Positions 7,866 to 15,475 are shown, counted from the stretch's first letter. The stretch is DNA of 38,511 bases from Cytophagaceae bacterium (GCA_947450865.1 CANFWR010000009.1:1-38511); one strand, 5' to 3'. The notes: generated by a model from the letters alone, not told the origin. Translations and numbers: made by a program.

Positions 7866-8921
7866 TTTATTCCAAAACGAAAAGAAGCTATTGAACTCCC
7901 CTTGCAAGCCGGGCGCTAAACTTGGATGCACTTCCCGAACACCTTGAAAATGGGCATTGATCGGGTGATCACGGAAAATACCTTTCAAATTAAGGTCTGC
8001 ATATTCCCCATAATAGACTTGAATTCCCGCTATATTTTCAGCAAGTGATAGGATGAATTCGATAGTCTTAGGGGCCATCGGATGTTTGGCAAAATGACTC
8101 GGTTCTAAAACCAAAATTCGATTGCCCATTTCCCCTTCATGAAAAGTAGGATCCAATGTGTAATAGGTGTAGATGAAAGTGGGAATATCAGGCAGAATCT
8201 CTAGAGGCTGCGTAACCGGTGCAGTAAAAACAAGCTCCGCTTCCACCGATTTAGAAAGATGATCAGGAACAGGTTGCGAAGGCAAATCCTCGTAATCAAA
8301 ATCCAAGAAAGTCCCTCTTTGCTGACTACCGGTATAACGATTGATGTTCTCCTGATTCGCGTAATACAGCTTATTACTAAACGTCCCGGCGCACCATTGC
8401 CAACTCAGCGCATTGCTCGCTAAATCGCCGTCCAACAAATGGTAATACATCCACTGAGCAGGTTCTAACCAATGGTATTTGGCCACATTACAAATCGTCG
8501 CAGCAAGGTACATGCGCAGGTGATTATGTAGATATCCTGTTGTGGGGAAATTCTTTAATGCCCCATCTAAAGCTTGAATGCCTGTTGTAGATTCTAACAC
8601 CGCACGAGGGATTCCAAAACGCTCAATGCCCTCTTGCGGATGGCGAATATCGTCAAAGATAGCATCGCCCTTTTGAAACCAAGTACGCGTATAAAACTCG
8701 CGCCAAGCTAATTCTTGGATGAATTTTTCCGCTTGTTCTAAACCGATTCCACGATCCTTTAATCGTTTGACGACTTGGGGAACCGTGATAAAACCGCGGG
8801 ATAAATAGGGGGATAAATAAGAGACTCCGCCGGTAAGGAAGTTGCGCGAACGAGCGTATTTATCTACGTCAAACCGATCGATTTGCGCTAGTATTTCTTC
8901 GCGTTTTGTCGAAAACTTCAT
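7845..8921 (-). CDS. Photolyase FAD-binding domain protein without N-terminal antenna domain; C-terminal alpha/beta domain
   Basis: This 358-residue protein opens directly with the photolyase helical FAD domain (residues 1 to about 225): YARSRNFLTGGVSYLSPYLSRG, FIQELAWREFYTR, TGYLHNHLRMYLAA and NALSWQWCAGTFSNKLYY. The Rossmann-like domain that precedes it in canonical photolyases is missing. Instead residues about 240-358 form another domain with RILVLEPSHFAKHP, a helix, GIQVYYGEY and finally GEFNSFFSFWNKL, which recalls the FTPFW end of the normal N-terminal domain and suggests a circular permutation (inference). The start overlaps the TIGR03643 stop as TAATG, so the two are translationally coupled. 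Proteins of this layout occur in other Bacteroidota but I know of no characterised one. Confidence 0.88.
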   Translation of the reverse strand: MKFSTKREEILAQIDRFDVDKYARSRNFLTGGVSYLSPYLSRGFITVPQVVKRLKDRGIGLEQAEKFIQELAWREFYTRTWFQKGDAIFDDIRHPQEGIERFGIPRAVLESTTGIQALDGALKNFPTTGYLHNHLRMYLAATICNVAKYHWLEPAQWMYYHLLDGDLASNALSWQWCAGTFSNKLYYANQENINRYTGSQQRGTFLDFDYEDLPSQPVPDHLSKSVEAELVFTAPVTQPLEILPDIPTFIYTYYTLDPTFHEGEMGNRILVLEPSHFAKHPMAPKTIEFILSLAENIAGIQVYYGEYADLNLKGIFRDHPINAHFQGVREVHPSLAPGLQGEFNSFFSFWNKLSRQLS

Positions 8922-9217
8922 TAGCGCTTGCTGATTTTATTCAGGCTGATGCTGCGTTGCAGCGTGCATTTGAAACGTGGATCTACAGCCACGCGTTTTT
9001 GCAGATGTTTAGTGCCGCGTCCAGTCATTCGCTTGCGCCACATCCGGAAACTCGACTCCTTACTATTCAGACGCATGAATTCAATGACCTCTTTTTCCTT
9101 TAGGCCAAACTGAAACTCGATCGCCTCAAAAGGCGTGCGATCTTCCCAGGCCATTTGGATAATGCGGTCAATATCTTCGTCCGAAAACTTATTTGCTACG
9201 TCTACACTTTTCACCAC
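8921..9217 (-). CDS. TIGR03643 family protein
   Basis: This is a 98-residue basic protein of unknown function. The diagnostic core is FSDEDIDRIIQMAWEDRTPFEAIEFQFGLKEKEVIEFMR, which looks like a small helix-turn-helix-type fold, followed by a Lys/Arg-rich tail (MWRKRMTGRGTKH). The start is GTG at 9217 (a second GTG follows at once) because no ATG lies before the core, which places it 29 bases inside the DUF2256 gene in another frame. The stop overlaps the FAD-domain gene start by one base. From memory, this family often sits near photolyase/cryptochrome genes, in line with the arrangement here. A DNA- or RNA-binding partner role is only a guess. Confidence 0.82.
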   Translation of the reverse strand: MVKSVDVANKFSDEDIDRIIQMAWEDRTPFEAIEFQFGLKEKEVIEFMRLNSKESSFRMWRKRMTGRGTKHLQKRVAVDPRFKCTLQRSISLNKISKR

Positions 9218-9326
9218 AATAGATGATTTGGTCCCAATTCTTCTCCCACTTCTTGCGCCAGGCGAAAGGGCGATTACAGACAGGGCAGATTTTGGAGGGT
9301 AAATGTTGTTTTTTAACGCCTTGCAT
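9189..9326 (-). CDS. DUF2256 small zinc-ribbon protein
   Basis: This short gene encodes 45 residues. It has KICPVCNRPFAWRKKW followed by WDQIIYCGEKCR, i.e. Cys pairs C-x2-C and C-x3-C, which are expected to bind one zinc ion, as in DUF2256. It overlaps the downstream TIGR03643 gene by 29 bases in a different frame, so the two are almost certainly cotranscribed. The ATG lies directly after the T-tract of a terminator hairpin, leaving no leader of its own. The role is unknown; the neighbouring photolyase-type gene suggests a function in light-dependent repair or signalling. Confidence 0.85.
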   Translation of the reverse strand: MQGVKKQHLPSKICPVCNRPFAWRKKWEKNWDQIIYCGEKCRRSK

Positions 9327-9361
9327 AAAAAAGGGCTTGCCTATTAAAGACAAACCCTTTT
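9327..9361 (-). terminator. Intrinsic terminator after the DinB-like gene, abutting the DUF2256 start codon
   Basis: On the minus strand AAAAGGGTTTG (9361-9351) pairs with CAAGCCCTTTT (9339-9329), with one G-T wobble and an 11-base loop, followed by T residues. The next base begins the ATG of DUF2256. The stem also has an A/T frame that could work in both directions. Confidence 0.8.
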
Positions 9362-9380
9362 CTAATCAGAATGTTTCAGA

Positions 9381-9896
9381 CTAGAACAACTTCTCAGCTG
9401 GAGGAGTTGCACCCGCTAAGCGAATATATACTGTTGCTTGACCACGGTGGTGTGTTTGGTGTTCAAACGCTTTATCGATTGCTTGACCACGCGTTACATC
9501 GAAGCGGCCAAATAATTTAATCGACTCTCCTAACTTCGCATCCGGTGCATTTTTAATTGCGTTGATCGCAAAATCATAGGCTGCTAACACTTTCTCCGTT
9601 ACGCTTGCTTTCGCTACGTCATTCGATTTTTCTAAATCTTTTGCAGTAGGTGCTACATCAGTAGCCATTCCTACGATTCCATAAAGCGCATCACTTAAGT
9701 GAAGCATTTGGCCTGCGAAAGAACGCATTTCTTTCGTAGGCTTTAACGCATAACCCGTTTCAGGCATCGCATCTAAATACTCTTTCGTAAAAGCACGTGC
9801 GCGCTCCCAATCTTTAATTAAATTTGCCTTAGGTGTTTGCGCCTGAAGGCTAGTGGCCATCGCTAAAATGGCGAAAAAGGTGAATAGTTTTTTCAT
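9381..9896 (-). CDS. Exported DinB-family protein
   Basis: This 171-residue protein has a signal peptide (MKKLFTFFAILAMATSLQAQ) and a DinB-like four-helix bundle. Candidate metal ligands are the His in GQMLHLSDALYG and the His pair in EHQTHHRGQATVYIRLAG, as in DinB/YfiT proteins, which bind a divalent metal. The helix FLFEHQTHHRGQ-type motif close to the C-terminus is diagnostic. Most DinB proteins are cytoplasmic thiol-dependent transferases, so an exported one has unclear chemistry. It is monocistronic, with a terminator 20 bases after the stop. Confidence 0.85.
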   Translation of the reverse strand: MKKLFTFFAILAMATSLQAQTPKANLIKDWERARAFTKEYLDAMPETGYALKPTKEMRSFAGQMLHLSDALYGIVGMATDVAPTAKDLEKSNDVAKASVTEKVLAAYDFAINAIKNAPDAKLGESIKLFGRFDVTRGQAIDKAFEHQTHHRGQATVYIRLAGATPPAEKLF

Positions 9897-9949
9897 GTTC
9901 GTTATAATTTATAGGGATTGTTTACTCGTTTATTAACTGTTTTTCATCT

Positions 9950-10735
9950 TTATACATTAATCTCGCCTCGCAAATATAACACAGCTTCGCCCGCAATTTC
10001 CACGCGATCTCCCACTAATTTACAGGTTAAGTCCCCTATCCGTAAAGATAATTGACGAGCCGTTAATTCCGTTTTACCTAAAATCGAAGCCCAATAAGGC
10101 GTCAGAGTCGTGTGCGCAGAACCCGTCACCGGATCTTCATTTACGCCACAAGCAGGACCAAAAAAGCGGGACACAAAATCGGTTGTTTCGCCCGGAGCGG
10201 TTACGATAATCCCGCGAACAGGATGCGCTTTTAATGCTTCGAAATCGGGTTGCAAAGCCAAGATTTCTGCTTCCGAATCGTAGACAAATAAGTAGTCCGT
10301 TTTGCCTTTAAAAACTTTGACAGGCGCCTGAGATAATCCAATCGCAAACGCTGGCTTTAAGGGTAATTCCGATAAGGTATCCACCGGAAAATTCAAAGCT
10401 AAAATGGTGCCGTTCTTTGTAACAGATAAAGGGCCACTTCGGTGAGAAATGAAGTTGATTTGGTCCCCTACAAAACCCAATTCATTGAACAAAACATATG
10501 AACTCGCTAAGGTCGCATGCCCACACAAATCCACTTCAACGGTGGGTGTAAACCAACGAATTTCACATTCATTCCCAGCAGGAACTATAAAGGCGGTTTC
10601 TGCTAAATTATTCTCCGCTGCAATATTTTGCATCACGGCATCTGGAAGCCATGTATCCAAGGGGCAAACGGCGGCAGGATTGCCTTTAAAGCGTTCGTTC
10701 GTAAAGGCGTCGACTTGGTAAATAGGGATTTTCAT
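9950..10735 (-). CDS. PhzF family isomerase/epimerase
   Basis: This 261-residue cytoplasmic enzyme has the diaminopimelate-epimerase-like double fold of PhzF. Visible motifs are YQVDAFTNERFKGNPAAVC at the start, the catalytic Glu46 in NNLAETAF, and GVNEDPVTGSAHTTLTPYW in the C-terminal half. PhzF of phenazine producers isomerises DHHA, but no phenazine genes are nearby, so the substrate here is unknown and a housekeeping or detoxifying role is more likely. A near-consensus -7 box (TACCTTTA) and a perfect 24-base palindrome lie just upstream. Confidence 0.9.
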   Translation of the reverse strand: MKIPIYQVDAFTNERFKGNPAAVCPLDTWLPDAVMQNIAAENNLAETAFIVPAGNECEIRWFTPTVEVDLCGHATLASSYVLFNELGFVGDQINFISHRSGPLSVTKNGTILALNFPVDTLSELPLKPAFAIGLSQAPVKVFKGKTDYLFVYDSEAEILALQPDFEALKAHPVRGIIVTAPGETTDFVSRFFGPACGVNEDPVTGSAHTTLTPYWASILGKTELTARQLSLRIGDLTCKLVGDRVEIAGEAVLYLRGEINV

Positions 10736-10749
10736 AGGGCTGTAAAGGT

Positions 10750-10773
10750 ATAACTTATTTTAAAATAAGTTAT
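10750..10773. promoter_or_regulatory. Perfect 24-base palindrome upstream of the PhzF gene
   Basis: ATAACTTATTTT is followed directly by its reverse complement AAAATAAGTTAT. It abuts the near-consensus -7 box TACCTTTA (10743-10750) of the PhzF gene and lies 21 bases after the stop of the upstream gene. An operator is plausible; an AT-rich bidirectional terminator is the alternative. Confidence 0.55.
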
Positions 10774-10793
10774 CTAATTTCAGCACAAGAAAC

Positions 10794-11039
10794 TTACGCT
10801 ACTTCCTCGTAAACTGCATCTAGATAATCGTAAATCAAATTGAAATAGTTTACTGCTAAATCTCCCGCTTCATTGTCGTTTGAAAGATCAAATACGGTTG
10901 ATTCAAAAATACATTTTTCAAAAATCTGATCAATGTAATAATCCACGTCAAAAATTGATTTTGAATTCGAAGTGTAAGATTCAAAAACAGTTCTTACAAG
11001 CTCCATTTGCGGTTGTGAAAGACTTAATGCTAATTCCAT
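10794..11039 (-). CDS. Small acidic hypothetical protein
   Basis: This encodes 81 residues, rich in Asp, Glu, Phe and Tyr, with no Cys-rich motif except one Cys and no signal peptide or membrane segment. Predicted to be largely helical (LSQPQMELVRTVFESYTSNS, YFNLIYDYLDAVYEE). I recognise no family. A TATTTTTG -7 element lies about 30 bases upstream of the ATG, which supports expression as a real gene. The downstream PhzF gene has its own promoter-like sequence, so the two may be separate units. Confidence 0.65.
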   Translation of the reverse strand: MELALSLSQPQMELVRTVFESYTSNSKSIFDVDYYIDQIFEKCIFESTVFDLSNDNEAGDLAVNYFNLIYDYLDAVYEEVA

Positions 11040-11068
11040 GATCTGATATGTTTAGATGTTTTTCTATT

Positions 11069-11076
11069 CAAAAATA
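11069..11076 (-). promoter_or_regulatory. Bacteroidota -7 element (TATTTTTG) for the small acidic protein
   Basis: TATTTTTG on the minus strand fits TAnnTTTG, 30 bases before the ATG at 11039. No -33 TTG at ideal spacing was seen. Confidence 0.4.
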
Positions 11077-11201
11077 AAGAAATACCCGAGTCTGAATTTT
11101 AACAAATGGTTAAAGAATTAGGTGATATGTGTTATGAATTTTGGCAAAATAATTTAACACCCGCATAATACTTTTCTATCATTAAAAGATCAATTTGCTG
11201 T

Positions 11202-11975
11202 ATGAAAAATTATCTATTACTCCTTCTATGTTTTTCACTAAATACAGTAGCTAAACCGCGCATCTCTGCCCACCGCGGAAATACCGGGCGGGCACCTGAA
11301 AATACGTTGTCTACTTATAAAAACGCGCTTAAACTGCGGGTGAATTTCATCGAAATTGACGTGCGAACTTCGGCAGATGGACAACTCGTCATCTTGCATG
11401 ATGGGACGTTAAATCGGACGACTACAGGTGCAGGCCCAGTGAAAAATATACCTTTTTCAGAATTAAAAAAACTATCAGCAGGGAAAGGATTCGAAGGATT
11501 TGAAAAAGAGAAAATTCCAAGTTTAGAAGAAGTTTGCAAGCTTATTTCACAATGGAATAAATTGCATTCAAAAAAGACATTTATCTATGTGGATTGCAAA
11601 GAAGTGACTCCAAAGCCCTTAGTTGAAATACTAAAAAAATACGACCTCGCTTTCGAGTCTTGCTTTTATGGCAATGATTCGTTTTTGTTCTCCTTAAAAC
11701 AGGAATTTCCACAAGCTAGACTGATGCCAAGTCTTAGAAAAAAAGAAGAAATAGCCACTAAAATTTCTTCCCTCCAACCATATGCATTCGATGCTAATTA
11801 TTTAACACTCACACCAGAAATGGTCCAGGAGGCACATTCTAAAAGTGTTCAAGTTTTCACTGATTTATTAGGCCCATTAGACAAAGTGGAGAATTACCAA
11901 AATGCCGCCAAAATGGGTGTCGATTTAATACAAACTGATAAGCCAGCCTTAGTCTTTAAAACCCTTAAAAACTAA
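11202..11975 (+). CDS. Exported glycerophosphodiester phosphodiesterase
   Basis: This 257-residue enzyme hydrolyses glycerophosphodiesters to glycerol-3-phosphate and an alcohol. It has a signal peptide (MKNYLLLLLCFSLNTVA) and so probably works in the periplasm. The GDPD TIM-barrel motifs are all visible: ISAHRGNTGRAPENTLSTY, FIEIDVRTSADGQLVILHD and the C-terminal GVDLIQTDKP. The catalytic His pair (in AHRG and LHD) and metal-binding Glu/Asp are present. The gene stands alone, divergent from the small acidic gene, and its end overlaps the DUF4386 gene by 27 bases. Confidence 0.93.
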   Translation: MKNYLLLLLCFSLNTVAKPRISAHRGNTGRAPENTLSTYKNALKLRVNFIEIDVRTSADGQLVILHDGTLNRTTTGAGPVKNIPFSELKKLSAGKGFEGFEKEKIPSLEEVCKLISQWNKLHSKKTFIYVDCKEVTPKPLVEILKKYDLAFESCFYGNDSFLFSLKQEFPQARLMPSLRKKEEIATKISSLQPYAFDANYLTLTPEMVQEAHSKSVQVFTDLLGPLDKVENYQNAAKMGVDLIQTDKPALVFKTLKN

Positions 11976-12605
11976 ATAAAGTCCCAACGAAAATTCCCAA
12001 AGCGCAATCGGAACCGCGGATAAACCGGCGATAGGTGCGCGCTGATCATACACTCCATACAAAACGGCTACATCGCCAGCTACCAACGTAAAGGCTCCGA
12101 TGATTCCGATGATGGGTAAAATGCGGGGAACCAATCGTGTTTGAAAAAGCAAAGTTCCTAAAAGCAAGGCATTTACGGCCGGAATGAAACTTTGGCTAAT
12201 CAAAAACAAACGATCATACAACATCACTAACCCACGGGAAACCAACTGTGCTTCTGCACCTAGTGAGCGCAAATTCAAGACCGTTAACAAACTCGCAACT
12301 CCCGCAAAAATCAGGGTCGCTTCTAAAATCCGAGCAGCCACAAAACCCAAAGCAAGCATTTCATTTTGCTTCTTTAGGACCGGATAAAACGCCAGCGCAG
12401 TCCCGATGCAGGCCAAAGCCATCACCAATTCTAACATTCCTCCGAGCACCACATCAGTTGATGGAGCTGAGCCGAGAACAAAATTAGGCTGGTGAATTTC
12501 GTGGTAAAGCGATAAAGTTGGTATTGAAATAAAGGTCAACAGGTAGAGAATACCGGCGGTCAAGGAGGTTTTGCGTGATGCTGTCATAGGATGCAAGTAC
12601 GACAT
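11949..12605 (-). CDS. DUF4386 family membrane protein
   Basis: This 218-residue integral membrane protein has about six hydrophobic segments (for example AGILYLLTFISIPTLSLY, GMLELVMALACIGTALAFYPVL and FSLGLYLVFKGF). The pattern with LVFKGF at the end matches DUF4386, a family without known function. An alternative start is Met7 (12587), which sits just before TASRKTSLTAGILYLLTF. Its end overlaps the convergent glycerophosphodiesterase gene by 27 bases. Confidence 0.85.
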   Translation of the reverse strand: MSYLHPMTASRKTSLTAGILYLLTFISIPTLSLYHEIHQPNFVLGSAPSTDVVLGGMLELVMALACIGTALAFYPVLKKQNEMLALGFVAARILEATLIFAGVASLLTVLNLRSLGAEAQLVSRGLVMLYDRLFLISQSFIPAVNALLLGTLLFQTRLVPRILPIIGIIGAFTLVAGDVAVLYGVYDQRAPIAGLSAVPIALWEFSLGLYLVFKGFKD

Positions 12606-12649
12606 TTCAATTAAGACAATTTGGATTATTATTTAAACGGCAAGCCTGC

Positions 12650-12657
12650 TATCTTTG
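12650..12657 (+). promoter_or_regulatory. Bacteroidota -7 element (TATCTTTG) for the GNAT gene
   Basis: TATCTTTG is a perfect TAnnTTTG match only 6 bases before the ATG at 12664, implying a leaderless or very short-leader mRNA. The in-frame TTG at 12655 lies within this element and should not be taken as the start. Confidence 0.5.
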
Positions 12658-12663
12658 AAATCA

Positions 12664-13200
12664 ATGAATGTAATAACGATCCGACCGGCCTCCCCTTTAG
12701 ACCTCGCTGCCTTACAAGCCATCGGTCGAAAGACCTTTGAGGAGGCTTTTGCCGCTAACAATTCTGAGGAGAATTTGGCCGCTTATCTCGAAGAGGGATT
12801 TTCAAAGGAGAAACTCGAGGCGGAATTACGAAACGAGAATTCAAAATTTTACTTCGCGCTTCAAACAAATGAGATAATCGGTTATTTGAAAGTAAACATG
12901 GGTGTTGCGCAAAGTGAAAAACAAGATCCAATCGCACTCGAAATTGAGCGCATATATGTGCTTCAGCAATACCACGGGAAACAGGTGGGATTATTACTTT
13001 ACGAGCAAGCTTTAGCGATCGCAAAAGCACGCAAGGCGCCCTATATATGGCTTGGGGTTTGGGAGGAGAATCCGCGGGCCATTCGGTTTTACCAGAAGCA
13101 GGGATTCGTGGAATTTGGCGAACATATTTTTCAGCTAGGAGATGATGCGCAAAGGGATGTGTTGATGAAAAAATTACTATCTGATTTTTTCGAAGAATAA
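12664..13200 (+). CDS. GNAT family N-acetyltransferase
   Basis: This 178-residue acetyltransferase transfers acetyl from acetyl-CoA to an unidentified amine. The fold is shown by IRPASPLDLAALQAIGRKTFEEAF at the start, IERIYVLQQYHGKQVGLLLYEQAL (the acetyl-CoA binding Q/R-x-x-G-x-G/A loop region) and IWLGVWEENPRAIRFYQKQGFVEFG. I chose the ATG at 12664, as the earlier TTG overlaps the promoter. It is like the YjaB/SAT group of bacterial GNATs. The 3' end overlaps the dihydroorotase gene by 24 bases. Confidence 0.88.
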   Translation: MNVITIRPASPLDLAALQAIGRKTFEEAFAANNSEENLAAYLEEGFSKEKLEAELRNENSKFYFALQTNEIIGYLKVNMGVAQSEKQDPIALEIERIYVLQQYHGKQVGLLLYEQALAIAKARKAPYIWLGVWEENPRAIRFYQKQGFVEFGEHIFQLGDDAQRDVLMKKLLSDFFEE

Positions 13201-14520
13201 GCGGGAACCTTTGGCATCCGACATAAACGCATCGTCCTGATAAACGAGATTTCCATTCACAAACGTACGTTTCACCTTAGCCGAAAGTCGCTCCCCCACT
13301 ACCGGTGCCCATCCACACTTATACAAAAGGGATGACGAGGTAATATCCCATTGGGCATTGGGTCGTATTTCAACGACATCCGCATAGTAGCCTTCGCGTA
13401 GATACCCTCTCTCTTTTAAACGGTAGATATCCGCCACCCGATGACTGGTTTTTTCGACAATTTGTTCGACGGAAATTTCCCCGCGAGAAGCTAATTCAAA
13501 CAGGAGCGGCAAGGTATGCTGTACGATGGGCGCCCCCGATTTTACTTGTTCGTAGGTTCCTTGTTTTTCTTCCTTACTGTGAGGCGCATGATCTGAGGCA
13601 ATGATATCGATGCGCCCTTCTTTGAGTGCCTGGATTAACTTTACACGATCAAATTCGGTCTTGATAGAGGGATTCCATTTAATATCGCCTCCTCTTTTTT
13701 CATAGTCTTTCTCCGTAAACCACAGGTGATGAATACAGGCTTCTGCTGTTACTCGTTTGTTTCTATAATCGGTAGAGGCGGGGAAAAGCATCGCTTCTTC
13801 GCCGGTGGAAATGTGGAAAAAATGGAGTCTATTTTGGTATTTTGATTGTATGTCCAAAACCCGTTTCGTGGCTGTCACGCAGGCCTCCGTACTTCGAATT
13901 TTGGCATGTAAAGCAAAGGGGATTTTGCCTTTCGTTTCGGTAAAATACCGCTCGTAATTTTGATCAATAATGGATTCGTCCTCGCTATGTAAGGCAACCA
14001 AGGTTTCTGCACGCGAGAATAATTTTTCCAAATATTCCGGGTTATTCGCTAGAATTTGTTGCTCATTAAAGTACAGCCCATCATCGGTAATGCCACAAAC
14101 ACTCTCGTTATCTACCCGCAAGGCCTTCTCTAAATTCCCGGCGGTTACCCCCATGAAGAAGGAATAATTAGCGAGCGATTGCTGCGCCGCGGCTTGGTAT
14201 TTTTGCTCTAATAAATCACGGGTTAGCGTATTAGGAACAGTGTTAGGCATATCCATAAAGGAGGTTACGCCGCCTGCCACTGCTGCTCTAGATTCTGTCG
14301 TTAAATTGCCTTTATACGTTAATCCCGGATCTCTAAAATGCACCTGATCATCAATCATTCCGGGGATCAAATAATTCCCATTGATGTCGAAAACGTCCGT
14401 ATGGGGATCAGAAATATGAGTGGCTATTTTTTCAATTCGACCATGATGAATCAACACATCCGAAAAAAAGGAGGTGCCTTCATTGACTATTTTAGCATTA
14501 ACGAGTAATTGTTTTTTCAT
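13177..14520 (-). CDS. pyrC: Dihydroorotase-type amidohydrolase (PyrC-like)
   Basis: This 447-residue cytoplasmic amidohydrolase is predicted to interconvert carbamoyl-aspartate and dihydroorotate in pyrimidine synthesis. Typical motifs are IPGMIDDQVHFRDPG, AGGVTSFMDMPNTVPNT, HFFHIST, HHLWFTEKDYEKRGGDIKWNPSIK and DIIASDHAPHS. Two oddities are visible. The first His of the HxH motif is Gln59, as in other Bacteroidota enzymes. The site expected to hold the carboxylated Lys reads GITDDG (Thr145), without a lysine. The gene overlaps the Sua5 gene start-to-stop by 4 bases and is the last gene of the SbtA operon. Activity as a real dihydroorotase is likely but not certain. Confidence 0.87.
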   Translation of the reverse strand: MKKQLLVNAKIVNEGTSFFSDVLIHHGRIEKIATHISDPHTDVFDINGNYLIPGMIDDQVHFRDPGLTYKGNLTTESRAAVAGGVTSFMDMPNTVPNTLTRDLLEQKYQAAAQQSLANYSFFMGVTAGNLEKALRVDNESVCGITDDGLYFNEQQILANNPEYLEKLFSRAETLVALHSEDESIIDQNYERYFTETKGKIPFALHAKIRSTEACVTATKRVLDIQSKYQNRLHFFHISTGEEAMLFPASTDYRNKRVTAEACIHHLWFTEKDYEKRGGDIKWNPSIKTEFDRVKLIQALKEGRIDIIASDHAPHSKEEKQGTYEQVKSGAPIVQHTLPLLFELASRGEISVEQIVEKTSHRVADIYRLKERGYLREGYYADVVEIRPNAQWDITSSSLLYKCGWAPVVGERLSAKVKRTFVNGNLVYQDDAFMSDAKGSRLFFEKIR

Positions 14521-15467
14521 TTGGCTGCGGCTCTTTCAAATCGATCATTAATGGTACGTCCCAAATTATAATTAGGCAGACGCTCTACAATAATTAATTC
14601 CACCCCTGATTTTTCTAATTGATGCAAGGCATCATACATATTTGTGGCGGCTTCTTTAAAACTTCCACTAGGAGAGAGAATATGATTGATAGCGACTTTG
14701 GGACTATCAATTTTCACTTCTTTAAACCATAAAATAGCCACTTTCTTTTCCTGAACAGCACTCAACATAAACAGCGGTTCATAGCTAATAATTAATTCAC
14801 ACAGGGGCGAATAATGCTTCTTGCTTCTGCCGGGTGCTAGGTGAACGGACTCGGAGGATGTTCTGTCCAAAATACGTCCGACTACCTCCTCAATTTGCTC
14901 CATTGAAATAGCGCCATACCGCAGTAAAACGACCTCATCTCCATCAAAAGAGAGAATGGTCGACTCTACTCCTGCTTCGCAATTACCTCCTTCTAAGATG
15001 GGAATTTTGGGGAAATAATTCTCCACATGCGCAGCGCAGGTAGGGCTAATTCGGTTGTAGGGATTTGCACTAGGGGCCGCTAAAGGAAAATCTAGCGTTT
15101 CCAATAAGGCTAAAGTTGTGTTGTGGTTAGGCATTCTTATGGCAACTGTCGATTGATGAGCAGTTATAACACCAGAAATAAACTCACTTTTAGGCAGGAT
15201 TAAGGTAAGAGAACCGGGCCAAAAACGCTCCGCTAAAAGGGAGGCTTTCGGAGGAAAATGCGACACCAAGGTGTGCGCTTGTTCCATCGATTTTACGTGT
15301 ACAATTAAAGGGTTGGTATTAGGCCTTCCTTTGGTACTGAAAATCTTCGCAATCGCTTGCTCATCGTAAATGTTTGCCGCTAAACCATAGACGGTTTCCG
15401 TAGGAATTCCTACCACCTCGCCTCGCTCTAACTGGGCTTTTACAAAAGCTATATCTGACGTAATCAT
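14517..15467 (-). CDS. L-threonylcarbamoyladenylate synthase (Sua5/TsaC type)
   Basis: This 316-residue enzyme makes threonylcarbamoyl-AMP from threonine, bicarbonate and ATP, the first step of t6A37 tRNA modification. The YrdC domain (1 to about 185) has PTETVYGLAANIYDEQAIAKIF, STKGRPNTNPLIVHV with the Lys/Arg pair, and FPLAAPSANPYNRISPT with Ser/Asn. The C-terminal Sua5 domain follows a linker with LAPGRSKKHYSP. Long Sua5-type length, not the short TsaC. It is joined to the dihydroorotase gene by a 4-base overlap and starts 8 bases after DUF6671, so all are one operon with the bicarbonate permease. Confidence 0.95.
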   Translation of the reverse strand: MITSDIAFVKAQLERGEVVGIPTETVYGLAANIYDEQAIAKIFSTKGRPNTNPLIVHVKSMEQAHTLVSHFPPKASLLAERFWPGSLTLILPKSEFISGVITAHQSTVAIRMPNHNTTLALLETLDFPLAAPSANPYNRISPTCAAHVENYFPKIPILEGGNCEAGVESTILSFDGDEVVLLRYGAISMEQIEEVVGRILDRTSSESVHLAPGRSKKHYSPLCELIISYEPLFMLSAVQEKKVAILWFKEVKIDSPKVAINHILSPSGSFKEAATNMYDALHQLEKSGVELIIVERLPNYNLGRTINDRFERAAAK

Positions 15468-15475
15468 ATTAATAC

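Noticed and set aside
11138-11150. Palindrome ATTTTG-G-CAAAAT upstream of the glycerophosphodiesterase gene
   Set aside because: Only 6-base arms in AT-rich sequence between two divergent genes; too weak to list as a site.
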